A DNA stretch of 64,000 nucleotides. Source: Juglans regia (taxonomy: Eukaryota > Streptophyta > Magnoliopsida > Fagales > Juglandaceae). The position numbers were made by a program, and so were the translations under genes. Position 1 is the stretch's first letter. Each line of letters begins with the position of its first letter. Of this stretch, positions 52,911 through 64,000 are shown piece after piece. The stretch lies in NCBI RefSeq assembly GCF_001411555.2, contig NC_049910.1, forward strand, positions 31,405,150 through 31,469,149, read 5' to 3'. The notes beneath the pieces were generated by a model. The model was not told where the DNA came from and did no database searches. It saw only the letters and a list, made by a program, of their open reading frames with translations.

Positions 52911-55510
52911 ATGATGAGTGCTTCAAAGTTCATTAAATGTGTCACAGTTGGAGATGGAGCTGTTGGGAAGACCTGTATGCTCATTTGTTATACCAGCAAC
53001 AAGTTCCCCACTGTAAGTATTTCACCATTCATGACCCCTCGGACAAAAAATCTTTCTTTTTCTTGTTTTTCCTCCATTTATGGACATTTCATGAGATTTC
53101 TACTTGTGCCCTGTGGGTCTTTCCATTTAAACGGTACATTAGAGCGCCAGGCTAGATCTCTCTCCAAGTCTCTCTCAATCTGTGTTGTTTTTTAACAGGA
53201 TTATATACCCACAGTATTCGACAATTTCAGCGCCAATGTGGCTGTGGATGGGAGCATTGTCAACTTGGGACTCTGGGATACTGCAGGTATTAGTCTCCAC
53301 CGTAGAAAAGCTTCTTCTATGATTCTCTCTCTTTCTCTCTTAACTTTGTTCTGTAATCAGAATCTAGCATGCTACTACATTCATTGCTCGATAAAGAGTT
53401 TTAGATTAGGATTTTGGTTTGTGACTCATTCTTGATACTCTTTTCCCTCTGGTTTAAAGGCCAGGAGGATTATAGCAGGTTAAGACCACTGAGTTACCGA
53501 GGTGCAGATATATTTGTCTTAGCTTTCTCATTAATCAGTAGGGCAAGCTATGAAAATGTTCTTAAGAAGGTACTGACTTTAATGCTTATCCCTTTCTCAA
53601 TTTACTTTATTTTGCTCTTTTTCCTTTACTTTTCTTGTTGCTATCTTAGATCATGTTTGGAAAAAGTAGGCCACTAACTTAAAGCCTGCAGAGTGTTTTT
53701 CCCCCTTCAATGACATAGATACTTGTACTCTTTACTTTGATCTACACGTCATAACTGAGCTATTGTCAGTTGGCATGGTGCTCTTGTTTCTTCTTGTGCC
53801 AGTGATTCAGTATACCAGTAACTGAAGTTATTTATTTGTTCTAATTTCCCAACAGTGGATGCCTGAACTTCGTCGATTTGCACCCAATGTTCCAATTGTT
53901 CTTGTTGGAACAAAGTTAGGTAGGTAACTTTTTATATTTTCATATTTTAGTTTTTACTGAGATGTGAGTAACACTAAGTTATTGTTTTTATCTATTTTAG
54001 ATCTTCGTGAGGAAAGTAGGCATTTAGCTGATCATATGGGTTCTAATGTCATAACATCGGCTCAGGTAAGCTTTATTTATTTTCTTCAAATTATATCTTG
54101 TAAATATTTGATTTATCTCGCTTGAGATTGGCTCATTCGGACAATAAACAGGGAGAGGAACTAAGGAAACAAATTGGCGCAGCAGCTTATATAGAGTGCA
54201 GTTCTAAGACTCAACAGGTAGATTGTTCAGTCTATTTCTGGTACATTCTGAATGGTTATCTTGTTGGTTAAGGCTAGTAGACAATGACTTCCATCTATTG
54301 TTTAGAATGTCAAAGCTGTATTTGACACTGCTATTAAGGTTGTTCTTCAACCTCCAAGAAGGAAGGAGATTGCAAGGAAGAAAAGGCACAGAAGATCTGG
54401 ATGTGCAATTGCGTAAGTACAGCTTTTCACCTTAGGTGTTTTTTGTTGCTTGACTGTATTTGCCGATAGGTAGCTCCTTTAGCTTTACACTAGCCTTTTG
54501 CTAGAGAGGTATTTTAATTGGTAACTACAACCTGATGGTTTTTATATAGAGAGGTGATGTGAAAATGTCAGCTACATGCTTAGAATTGTTGAATGCTCAA
54601 ATGGCTGCAAGTCATTAACCATGACCGCCCAAATGTTTCTTTGTTTTTTTATTTTCCTTTTTCTAGCAATGTCTTGCAAGCAGAACGGACTAAAACTCCT
54701 TTGTGAGAGCTGAAGCCATGAGTGTGTAAATAAAGGACTAAGAAGAATGAGCAAGCTGAAACTCAGTGCAGAGGATTTATGTTTGATATTATATGACATG
54801 CTTGCAATGGTAACTTATATGAAGTGTACTTTCCCCATGAGGAACCATGAGAAAGAATTTGATGGTATATCTCCCCCAAAATCTGACCTAGTAACATGGT
54901 CATTGAAAAATTAGTTTATAATTTCTTATTCAGGGAAGGATTTTGGTATGTTAGTTCTTTCAACCTAGGAAAACTTTCTTGCGCCAACCTTGAATCATCC
55001 AAGAGAATTTACCAACATCTCATGCTCCAACTTATCGAATACAGTGTACTCCGTGATTGTGAGTAATGGGTTTATAATTTTTTTAATTCATAAAGGAGGT
55101 TTTGGTGTATTTAACAGTTAAAGCCTTCTCAACTAAGAATATAACAAGATGTGGGATGATTTTACCACAAAAGGTCTTCTTTTTATCTGCTTCTGTTTAC
55201 TAATCATGAAGGTTATGTACTTCTTTAAGGAGCAAGATCATGTGATGTGTTGCTTATGGGAACCATCTCATAGTTAGGATAAAGTTAGGGGACTCGGAAT
55301 TTGGTCTCGTTGAATAATCACCCCCACACGCCCCGCGGGGCATACACATGCAAATTCTTTCTCAAACTTATAACTAGGAGATAATTTTTTTTCCTTGGTA
55401 TATCATAACTATTCAAGTCTGTGCATGAATATTGTCTATTAGATATGACTTTTCATTAAATATTTTTATTTAACTGCAGGAGTATTGTCTGTGGAGGCTG
55501 TGCTGCTTAG
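52911..55510 (+). CDS. ROP10: Type II ROP/RAC small GTPase, ROP10-like (8 exons)
   Basis: Exons 52911-53012, 53199-53286, 53460-53569, 53856-53919, 54001-54065, 54152-54217, 54306-54412 and 55480-55510 give a 210-aa frame; all introns are GT..AG. ROPs are plant Rho switches for polar growth and hormone signalling at the plasma membrane. Seen: P-loop GDGAVGKT (14-21), switch I 'YIPTVFDNF' (36-44), WDTAGQE (60-66), TKLD (119-122), '[14 protein letters not shown]', a polybasic '[15 protein letters not shown]' and a C-terminus '[15 protein letters not shown]'. The last has no CaaL prenylation box; its cysteines 198, 205 and 208 fit the palmitoylation motif of type II ROPs (Arabidopsis ROP9-11). 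Exon 8, behind a 1.07-kb intron, supplies just the last 10 residues with two of these cysteines, as known for type II genes. Start could be 52911 or the adjacent ATG 52914. Confidence 0.93.
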
Positions 55511-56865
55511 GGCATTCTGAAGCTGCAGTGGAGAGTAGCCCCACTTTCAGCATGCATTGTTGTTTTCAAATGCTTTTTGTTGCTGGTTCCTGACAGCCGT
55601 TTAGATGTCTAAATTGGCTAATGTAATTTAGCTTCATTCCAAAACTGGCCAGAATAGAAGTGGGAATTGTTCATTCTCTCATGTACTGTTACTAGGTTAG
55701 GTTAATTGTGTTTTAATCTGGTTTTTGCTAAAGTGAGTGCTGCTTGGTATGTACTAAATACATGAAACTGATATCCACCTTTAAGCTGAAAGAAAGTTGA
55801 AACCCTTTGTTCATTTAGTTAAGTTGGCCTGAAGAAATGTTCACGGTTTAGCATCCCACCGCATGTCTTTCTAAATTCAAACCTTCCTAATTGGTGAAGA
55901 CTTTCTTTCGTCTTTTAGGTTTCGATTGTTTTCGCAAATGAGATTAGTTGAAATTAAAGTTAAATATTGAATAAAATATTGTTAGAATATATCTTTTTAA
56001 TGTTATTTTTGTTTTGAGATTTGAAAAAGTTAAATTATTTATTTTATTTTGTGTGAGAATTTGAAAAAGTTGTAATAATTAGATGAGATGAGTTGAGAGG
56101 AATTGTAAAAACAAACGAGGAGGCAATCTTGTTGGTTTTCAAGCTACCATGGTTAATTGGATTTAAATGAGAGGATTGTTATAGCTACAAATAGATTACA
56201 CAAAAACAATCTTATAAACTGATATGACTTCATGTAATCCGTTAGATCTACTTTATAATAAAAGTAACTTTACAATCTGACAAACTATATGAAATCATTT
56301 TAATTTGTGGAATTACTTTTGTGTAATCTATTTGTAGTTAAAGTATTTCTCTTTAAATAAATATGGAAGCAGCTTTTTTAGGATCTACACTCTTGGTTGT
56401 ACACACAACCATGTGTCATGTGACGTGAATGCATCTCAACTTTCTCAAAGCTGGATTTAAAACAACCATTTGAGTTTGGTTGATTGCATGTTAGAAGTAC
56501 TCTTGACGCTGAGCATGAACCCCGGCTAGGACAAATTTTATTTTAATGCATTATTAAATTTATTATCCAATATTGTTTTTATTTCTTCAAAATCCATCCC
56601 TTGCATTTCATAAAAACTCATTTTCATTCGTCTTTCCAAGTTTACAATAGACAAGATTAGTGTTCGAAATAAATTATTAATCTTCGATTAAATATAATAC
56701 ACTAAATAAGTGTGGAATTGGTTAGAAGATCCCAAGCATGATCCAGCATGCTCAATCTCTAAGAAGCAAATAGCTGGATAAGCAAAAAGGGAATTGACCC
56801 TCATTTTTTATCAAGACCATGTCTCTGTTTGTTTAATAGAGAAATGATATATATAAATCTTAACA
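55511..56865. other. 3' flank of the ROP gene and intergenic DNA
   Basis: The first 250-300 bp are probably 3' UTR (no strong AATAAA; TTAATGTAATTTAG-type signals near 55620). A 'GATGAGATGAG'-family MITE lies at about 55905-56120 and a foldback at about 56178-56350 with arms TATAGCTACAAATAGATTACAC and GTGTAATCTATTTGTAGTTA. No gene. Confidence 0.45.
56178..56350. mobile_element. Foldback MITE
   Basis: Inverted arms AGCTACAAATAGATTACACAAA and TTTTGTGTAATCTATTTGTAG around a GTTAGATCTACTTTATAATAAAAGTAA centre; the same centre is found at about 47995-48045. Confidence 0.6.
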
Positions 56866-57539
56866 AAAATGCTATATACAACCGTGTAGGGGAACTCCCG
56901 CAGCATCATATCTGATGTGGCATTATTGGAATGTCGTCGTTTGCCACAAGCTCGAAGACAGAAGGGATCGTACTCTCTTTAGTCTTTCATTTTCTTCTTC
57001 TTCACTCTCTCTTTCTTCTTCCTCTTCCTCCTCTTCTTCGTCCTCGTGCTCCTCCAAAAATTCGTGGATCAGATCCGAATAATTCGTCACCTTGCCCGCC
57101 ATTTTCCTTCTCCCCTTCGCCTTGACCCGTTCATCCCCGCCGCGGCATCATCTCCCACCACGAAGACCCACATCTCACGACTTTGCATCATTGGAAGCCA
57201 AAAACCATAGAACCACTCCTCCTCAGCCCACGTGAAAACTGCCTTAGAGCCGTCGTACCTCCTCAAGGTCATCACCACCTTATGTGGAGTCCAGTAACCC
57301 ACGTTCAGGGGCTCCAGCAACCAAGTCGCAACCTAGCTCCTCCACACCATTGCCACCCTACACCAAGCTCCTGATTCTGTTAGGTGCCACTAGCCTCGGC
57401 ACAGTGAAGTCCAGCTCGCCGATGTATTCACCTCAGCCGCCCAGCTCCACTTGAGTGCCCCATGAACGCCTCCTTCCCTCTCGGTAAGCCCACACCAAAC
57501 TCCCCTATTGTAGCTCTCCTTCTCTCTCCTTCACGCAGT

Positions 57540-57573
<34 letters not shown>

Positions 57574-57817
57574 CCTTTCAGTGCTCCGCTGTCGCGAGCA
57601 CCATCGTCCACCGCACCTAGCCCTGTCGCGACTCCTTCGCTCTCGGTGAGTGATGGAGTTTTGCCCTGGATTGCATGTTGGCTCCTCCCCTAAGCCACAT
57701 CGAATGGCAAAGGGGGGAACGAAGGAAAATGAAACAAAAATAAAACGGCGCCCTTTTTGTTTGCCACGTGGGAGACAATGTCGCGGGGTTCCCTTGAGCG
57801 GTTGTATATAGCATTTC
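56866..57817. mobile_element. Terminal-inverted-repeat element with GC-rich insert
   Basis: The left end AAATGCTATATACAACCG..GGGGAACTCCCGC (56867-56902) and the right end GCGGGGTTCCC..CGGTTGTATATAGCATTT (57783-57816) are inverted copies. The 0.9 kb between is far more GC-rich than its surroundings and contains a (CT)n run at 57541-57570. A minus frame 57087-57320 is open for 78 codons ('NVGYWTPHKVVMTLRRYDGS', 'VFTWAEEEWFYGFWLPMM') and looks coding but is not recognised. Ends resemble those of the foldback MITEs, so it may be a larger relative that captured gene sequence. No target duplication was confirmed. Confidence 0.5.
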
Positions 57818-59640
57818 TAAAATTTTAAATGTATAAGTCTCATGTAAGTCTTTTATAAGAAAAGTAGACTCCACAACAGAAAAATGTGAAAAACTCAAAG
57901 CCACCCCCCGAGATTCACTTATGATCCAAATCTTTCAACAAAGTAAGATAACATCCCTTGAATTATGCATCAAAAGTAGTTCTACGTGGTTTGACTAATA
58001 TGTTTTTATAGGGATAAATCTATCCACACGAGAATTTCTCCCATGGGGTCCAAACAAAGGATCTTAGAGCATCCGTACATGGCAAAAGCACTAGAATGCC
58101 AAATCATGCCTATTTTAGCTCAAAATAGATCGGAATTGAATTAGCTATACTATATTCATCTTGGCTTTTAATAATAGCAGTTCAATATATATACCATGAT
58201 ATAGTAACTTAGGCATTATTTTATTAATATTATTCTTTGTATGCACGCTGAATGATATCATGATTATTATTAAAAAAAAAATATTATATTCCATATGTAT
58301 TATTTTCTTCCTACCCATATACAATATATATCATATGCATTATTTTCTCACTCTATAGGTAGAATGCTAAATTAGTTTTAATGTGGTTGTATAAAATCAT
58401 GTTATGACGTTATTGACTATAGTTTTATTTTGATGTACAGTTTGTTGTAATTTTAATGTATTTACAAATATAGGTACAAACATTTTACAATTTTATTGTT
58501 GTAAAGATTTTAGTTGAAGTAAATTTTACAGTCCATTGAATATTATTCGTAACAATTTATTTTGTTTACAACCCAATAAAACTGTAGATAAACAAATAAC
58601 TACATAAAAGTTTATGAGCAATACCATCTCATATCATAGTGAGATAAAAGTAAGATAAAAATACGGTATATTAAATTTTCCTACTATATAGGTAGTTAAA
58701 AATTATGAAAATAAAAATAAAATTTATTTAAAAATAAATAAATAAATAAATAATATGCATTAAAAAATAATAATATCTTATAATTATAGAAATAAGATGG
58801 CTAACATAACGTAGTTTTAAATCAAATATTTAATAGATAGTCAGAAGCTAAAATGTGATATATTAGCAACTTTACCTAAAACTTTATCTAAACTAATGCT
58901 AATGCTCTAATCTAGATATTAGGTCTCACACTCTCGATGAATCGCACTCATTGGATACTTGCTAGGAAAAACTAATCTCTACAAGTGATTCTAGGAAGGT
59001 CCTAATCTCTATATGGACATTTAATCTTGTTATTAAACCTGTAACTATATGCATTATTCTTGCAATAGCAGTTTAATTTGGCTAACCATTGTGCCAAAGA
59101 AAATGCTAGTGGAGCCCCTCAAATTTACTGATTGATTATTTTAATTATTTTATTTTTACTTAATAGTTAAGAAAGTGACTATTAGTGAAGTTGTGTATTT
59201 TTTTTTCTTTTTTTCTTAATGATTAAGGATGTTAAAAAAATGATGAAAAGAAAATAAAAGAAAATTTTAAATACACTGGCAGGCAACCCAGCGGTAACCA
59301 TTGGGCGGCCCGCTAGCAGTACCCTTGCGCCAATTAGATGTTTACAATACATTTTCTCATGGACATCTCAATGAGGAGGTTTCTATGGAGTAGCCAATGG
59401 GCTATGGGCCTTGGCCAGTTTCATTTACAATTTCAATTTAGCATGTATTTGAACTACAAGATAGCTAGCTAGTGGAGCTTGGGCCTTAGTTTTATTTCCC
59501 TGTATGTTTTTAGTGTTTGCATGGCCCCATGTAAGGTTCATCTCCTTCATGTATGAGCCAAGGGCTCTAGGGTTTGGTTATCGAGAAAGTTATTGAATAT
59601 TTTATTTCTATCTTTTATCATCTTCTTCATTTCTTCAATG
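57818..59640. other. AT-rich intergenic DNA
   Basis: No open frame of interest. AT-rich hairpin-like sequence around 58618-58830. The 59400-59640 part has a long leader-like look and precedes a copia fragment, so it may be LTR-derived. Nothing else supported. Confidence 0.4.
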
Positions 59641-60640
59641 GAGGTACTCCCCTCGAAGTGGGCTATTTTTGTGTATTTCTCTTTTAAGTAATAGAGGTGT
59701 GTTACACATTATAATTACAGGTAGTAATCTACAATTTCTCCTGCATCTTACCTCATGGCTAAAGTCTAAATTTACTCTGAAGGACTTAGATCCTCTACAT
59801 TATTTCCTGGGGATCAAAGTCATTCTTGATTCTTCTAGTGTTACTTTATCTCAATCCAAGTACATCACTGATCATGTACTACATCAGTCCAAAATGGCCG
59901 GGGGACTAAGCCAGCTTGTTCCACACCCCTTGCTTCAGGCTCTAAATCATCTCAACTTACAGGTGATCGATCCTCTCTTGAAGATGTCATCGCCTATAGA
60001 CGGATTGTTCAATTAACCAGACCCTACCACATACAAACAGCAAGCAAGAGTTGTGCCATGTCGGATGAGCAAGAAATTGCTTTCACAGTGAACCAACTTT
60101 GTCAATTCTTTCAATCTCCTACCACAGCTCATTAGTTTGCTACCAATCGATTCCTACACTAGCTTAAGAGCTCTCTACATTATGGATTGTTTTTTGGCAA
60201 GGGTTGTTTCCATCTCAATACCTTTCGTGATTTACATTGGGTTGTTCCGTTGATGACAGACGATCCACTACAGATTTTGCCTATCTTCTTTAGATCATGT
60301 TTGGTTTCCTGGTGTTCCAAAATATAGTCGGTGATCTCACACTCGAGTACTGAATCTGAGTATTGTTCCATGGCTATTTTAACTGCTGAATTATCTTGGC
60401 TTCGTATGCTACTACGTGACCTCCATATCTACCTTTCCTCTCTCCCTGTGTTGTGGTACTGTGATAATCTTGTATATCTTACAATCGCATTAATCTATTT
60501 TTAACAGTAGATATGTTCGCTATAAGGGTTGACTTCGTCTCAGTTTGTCTCGCTTTAATCCAAACTCATGCTTTGTGAATTTCCATGTGGTTGAGGGGAA
60601 TTTAATGTCTTATCCAAATCAATTACACCAGTTTCCTGCA
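59640..60640 (+). pseudogene. Copia reverse transcriptase/RNase H remnant
   Basis: Plus-strand frames give 'HIIITGSNLQFLLHLTSWLK', 'FTLKDLDPLHYFLGIKVI' and 'LSQSKYITDHVLHQSK' (59690-59890), then 'FPGVPKYSR' and 'HTRVLNLSIVPWLF' (about 60305-60390) and a last piece 'FHVVEGNL' (about 60582-60605), i.e. the end of copia reverse transcriptase and RNase H with many stops. No LTR identified with confidence. Confidence 0.65.
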
Positions 60641-61484
60641 CTACTTTGAATTCTTCCCTGCCACAACTACAACGTGATAACACTTTGTGTTATATGAAAG
60701 TTTAAATTCAATAGAAGTTGTATACATTAGTTGTGATAAACATCATCCGTAAACCTCATCTGTATATGTTTAAATTTCATACTATGTTATTACTCTTACA
60801 GTCGTCACCATGAACCGGCCAAATAAGACTGTTGCATGAAATATTACCAATCGAACACCCGCTCAAATTCTCCACCCCACCCTCGACGGCCACAAAAAAA
60901 AGTCCCCTCCATCTGGAGAATGGGGCCCAGCCCACGAAAGAAGTGGAGCATCCACACCCGACCCGATATAATCGCCAAATACGAAGTCTTGGAGCGCGTT
61001 GGCTTCGGCGCATACTCTGACGTCTACAGAGCCCGCCGGCTATCCGATAACCTCATTGTCGCTCTCAAGGAGGTCCACGACTACCAGTTTGTGTTCCGCG
61101 AAATCGAGGCCTTCGAGATCCTGCAAAATTCACAAAACGTCGTGGTTCTTCACAAGTACCTCTGGTGGGAGGATGGGAACGAAGACGTGGTCTTTATATT
61201 GGAGTACCTAAGGACAGACTTGGCAAGGGTGGTCAAGGAGGCAGAGAGAAAGGGCCGTGAGATTGGGATCGACGAGTTGAAGAGGTGGATGGTTCAAATT
61301 CTCTGCGGAATGGATGCCTGTCACAAGAACGGGATCGTGCATCGGGATTTAAAACCTGGTAATTTGTTGGTATCGGACGATGGGGTGCTCAAGATCGCGG
61401 ATTTTGGGCAGGTAAATTAATTAAAGTTGTCAAAGTGTTTTCCTTTCTTTGCTTGATGAAAAAAAAAAAAAAAAGTGAAAGGAA

Positions 61485-61690
61485 TTGGATTTGGGAGTGA
61501 AAGGAAATTTATGTGGAATTTAGACAAAAATTAAAAGTTGAATAAAATATTATTAAAATATTATTTTTTAATATTATTATTTTTTAGATTTGAAAAAGTT
61601 GAATTGTTCATTATACTTTGTGTGAGAATTTAGAAAAATTATAATAATAAAATGATATGAGATGAAATCATTCTTATATCCAAACGTGGC
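61485..61690 (+). mobile_element. MITE of the 'GATGAGATGAG' family in the CDKF-like intron
   Basis: Starts near GGAATTGGATTTGGG and contains AAAGTTGAATAAAATATTATTAAAATATT-like sequence (in parts), 'GATTTGAAAAAGTTGAATTG' and 'GATATGAGATGAAATC', ending ATCCAAACGTGGCCTTAT. Partial similarity to the complete copy at 2972-3341. Confidence 0.45.
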
Positions 61691-62356
61691 CTTATTCTTG
61701 TTGCTTCTCTCTTGATGGTTCTATTAATTTTGATGTTGATTACAACTTCGAATTTTATATGTTTTGACCATTTGGAGTTTATGGCTCGAGTAAAGATAGA
61801 TATAGTTTTAGAATATGTAAGTTTTGCATATTATTTTTATAAAATAATAAGATCAATTATTAAAAACAAAAACAAAAACAAAAATTGCACTGTCGGGATC
61901 CCACTATGTGGCTGGAGAGCCACTCTTTCAAGAAAGAGCAATGCTACACAACCTCCCATTCTCCACACACCACATTTTTTTAAAATTTTTTAATTTTTTA
62001 ATATTTAAAAAAAATTGAGTTTATTTTTTTAAAACTAATTCAATTTTTCTATTCATTATTTATATATTAAATATTTGATAAAAGAAAAAAATAATAAAAA
62101 TTAAAAAAAGTGTAGTGTGTGGAGATTGTGTGAATAGTAAGAGATTGTATAGATTTTTTGTTCAAGAAATGGGTTCGTGGATTATGGTGAATTAGAACTG
62201 ATTTCTAGAGGCAATGGCTTAAAAGGATTGTGGTAGTCATTGATTGCTACGAGGATACAAGTGCTCTTAGTTCTTAAAATTAAGTGGTTCCATGCCCATT
62301 TTATATAATACGATCCTCTCTATTTCACTTTGAAATGGATAGTATCTATTTAGTGA

Positions 62357-62525
62357 AAGAGAAATGATAGTTTCAGTCGTGAGTGCACAAGCGACGTGTA
62401 ATCACTTTGAAAAAAATGAATAAATATGAGACTCACATGAAAAAAATTAATTTTTTAGATCTTATTTTTTTTCAAAGTAACTATACGGTACTTGCGTACT
62501 CCACGACTGTATATAACATTACTCA
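62357..62525. mobile_element. Foldback MITE in the CDKF-like intron
   Basis: Arms GAAATGATAGTTTCAGTCGTGAGTGCACAAGCG.. and the complementary ..GTACTTGCGTACTCCACGACTGTATATAACATTAC; same family as 5183-5362, including the TTTGAAAAAAATGAATAAATATGAGACTCACATG segment (read in parts). Confidence 0.6.
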
Positions 62526-63560
62526 TTCTTGCATTTTATATTTCAAACAGAAGAGTACTAGTGTACACACATTTGGATGGATGTAATTGGGACCTTCTGC
62601 AATTATATCATGATCTTTTGAATGATGCTTTGGTTCTGGTTATTTATTCAAGATTTGAAATGTTCTTTGTTGACTCTTGAGTTAGGCGGGGATACTCCTG
62701 GAACCTGGATATGCTGCTGCCTACAACAACGACCCACAATTTTACGAACAAAACTTTGAAAATCTGGAAAATACCTTAAAAGCCACCTGAAGATTCTCCT
62801 GGAATACACATTAATTCATCTTGTCTTGCTACATGCTCGAGAAACGACATAGAGGATGGTCCTTTCAAGATCAGTTCATTCTCTTATGTGGGTGAAGAGG
62901 CCGGTGGAGATGATAGACAAGGTTATTGTTTCACATCCTTGGCCGACCGGTACTCGTGGGTTCATGGCACCTGAACTACTCTATCGATCGACAGACTATG
63001 ATTTAGAGATTGATCTGTGGTCGTTGGGTTACATATTTGCGGAGCTTTTTACTCTGGAGCCCTTTTTTCCTGATCGATACTGCTCATATTGATCAGCTCA
63101 GCAGAATTTGTAGCGTCTTGGGAAACTTGACTGAGGAAGTCTGGCCAGCTTGTTCTAAACTTGCTGGCAATCAATAAGGTAGAAAATCCAATTGGCTTGG
63201 AAGCGTGCCTGGCCAACCTCTCCCATGAAGAAATCTCTCTGGTCAAAAGACTTGTCTGCTATGACCCGGCTAGGAGAGCCACGGCAATGGAACTGCTCCA
63301 TGACATGTATTTCAGTTAAGAGCCTCCTCCTCTTCAGGTTCCCTTATCTAAGTTATGACTTCCTTCGACCAGAAGTACCGGGCAAAATGGGGGACTCTCC
63401 TGAAGGATGGTATGACTACGATGAAATGGGTTCAGATTCTGATTTTGAAGACTTTGGCCATGTGAATGTTACTAACACCAGCTGTGGCGGAACCAAAAGT
63501 ACTTCGACTTTGGGCGGCAATTTCGATCTATACGATGACGACTATGCTTGCATTCATGCG

Positions 63561-64000
63561 TATATGTATGTATATGTTTATATTATACACTTTGATGTTT
63601 GTAATTAAAAAACAAAATACATTCTAGATGTAATTTCATTTCATATTCCTTCAATTTATAACAAACATTTTTTTTTTTTTTTTTATCGAACTCGCTAATT
63701 GGTAACATTAAAATTTTTAACTCAAATGAAATAAGAACCCCACGTTATATTTTTGTTCATGTATTTTTCATTAAGTATAAGATTGATTCATTGATTGAAG
63801 AAACTTTGGAAAGAATATGCAAACGTTTGAAGGTTTATGGAAAGACGTTTTAATTTTTTTTTTTTTAAATGAATGACTTTTAGATTTTATAAAAGAAATA
63901 TATATAGATATATAAATTCATAATTTAGCAACGGAATTTTGAGTTTTTTTTTTAACTCATATCTTTAAGTTTTTAAATTTTTTGAGGTATATTTTTATTT
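63561..64000. other. AT-rich 3' flank
   Basis: Downstream of the CDKF-like remnant. No open frame or repeat recognised beyond poly-T runs at about 63669-63684 and 63855-63866. Confidence 0.4.

Larger units (their letters stand above)
60920..63560 (+). pseudogene. CDKF;1-like cyclin-dependent kinase (CDK-activating kinase type), decayed after exon 1
   Basis: Exon 1 (60920-61411, 164 codons) is open and has 'KKWSIHTRPDIIAKYEVLER' (CDKF signature), ATP loop 'VGFGAYSDVY' (27-36; Phe29 where Ser is usual), Lys50 in 'VALKE', 'HRDLKPGN' (141-148) and 'ADFGQ' (160-164), ending in a GT donor. After a 1.28-kb intron with MITEs, the rest (from about 62690) shows 'ILLEPGYAAAYNN', the CDKF-specific insert ('SSCLATCSRNDIEDG'), 'GTRGFMAPELLYRSTDYDLE', 'DLWSLGYIFAELFTLEP', 'LGNLTEEVWPACSKL', 'NPIGLEACLANLSHEEISLV' and 'SDSDFEDFG', but in at least three frames with stops, e.g. 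near 62790, 62972, 63090, 63177 and 63319. CDKF;1 phosphorylates other CDKs; this copy cannot give a full kinase. Confidence 0.8.

Overview
The window is nuclear DNA from a flowering plant, most likely a woody rosid. Spliced genes with GT..AG introns, plant-specific families (a bark-storage-protein-like nucleoside phosphorylase and a type II ROP GTPase), L1-type plant LINEs, Ty1/copia and Ty3/gypsy retroelements, FAR1/MULE sequences and many MITEs support this. A recurrent MITE whose ends carry 'TTTGGATA' and 'GATGAGATGAG' makes me favour a Fagales tree (walnut/hickory group). That placement is inference.

Three host genes read through all exons without a break. They are the bark storage protein-like gene (2285-6394, +, 5 exons, 353 aa), a cytosolic type II peroxiredoxin (31135-35966, +, 3 exons, 162 aa) and a ROP10-like small GTPase (52911-55510, +, 8 exons, 210 aa). 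A fourth, CDKF;1-like kinase locus (60920-63560, +), has an intact first exon and a decayed second part, so it looks like a pseudogene.

Region by region: 1-2200 holds a CACTA end, an LTR remnant, a 5'-truncated LINE and a MITE. 2285-6394 is the storage-protein gene, with a SINE and two MITEs in its introns. 6640-10380 holds a MITE and a long LTR-like block on the minus strand. 10401-16283 is an almost intact L1 LINE with a 16-bp target duplication. It landed beside an older minus-strand LINE, which was itself split by a non-coding LTR element (16806-19547). 19751-23733 is a deleted gypsy element whose integrase has turned into a 45-bp minisatellite. 23734-24760 holds two LINE fragments back to back. 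25500-30620 holds a zf-GRF reading frame and a broken FAR1/MULE gene on opposite strands. 31135-35966 is the peroxiredoxin gene, whose 4-kb second intron is full of nested copia, LINE and SINE sequence. 36790-43260 is a diverged tandem array of roughly 0.7-kb units. Two non-autonomous copia elements lie within or next to it (39273-42996 and 43273-46215), each with its own 5-bp target duplication. 46221-52550 is AT-rich intergenic DNA with MITEs, a TA/GA microsatellite, a truncated LINE and a SINE. 52911-55510 is the ROP gene. After it come MITEs, a terminal-inverted-repeat element with a GC-rich insert (56866-57817), a copia fragment (about 59640-60640) and the CDKF-like locus.

The genes do not form a pathway or cluster. 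I see no new multi-gene system. The most interesting points are single-locus ones: a peroxiredoxin that has lost its resolving cysteine, an 87-bp tandem duplication in its promoter, the in-frame integrase minisatellite, the GC-rich palindrome-rich core of the non-coding LTR element, and the interrupted tandem array. All calls come from reading the sequence and recalling family motifs; no alignment or database search was run.
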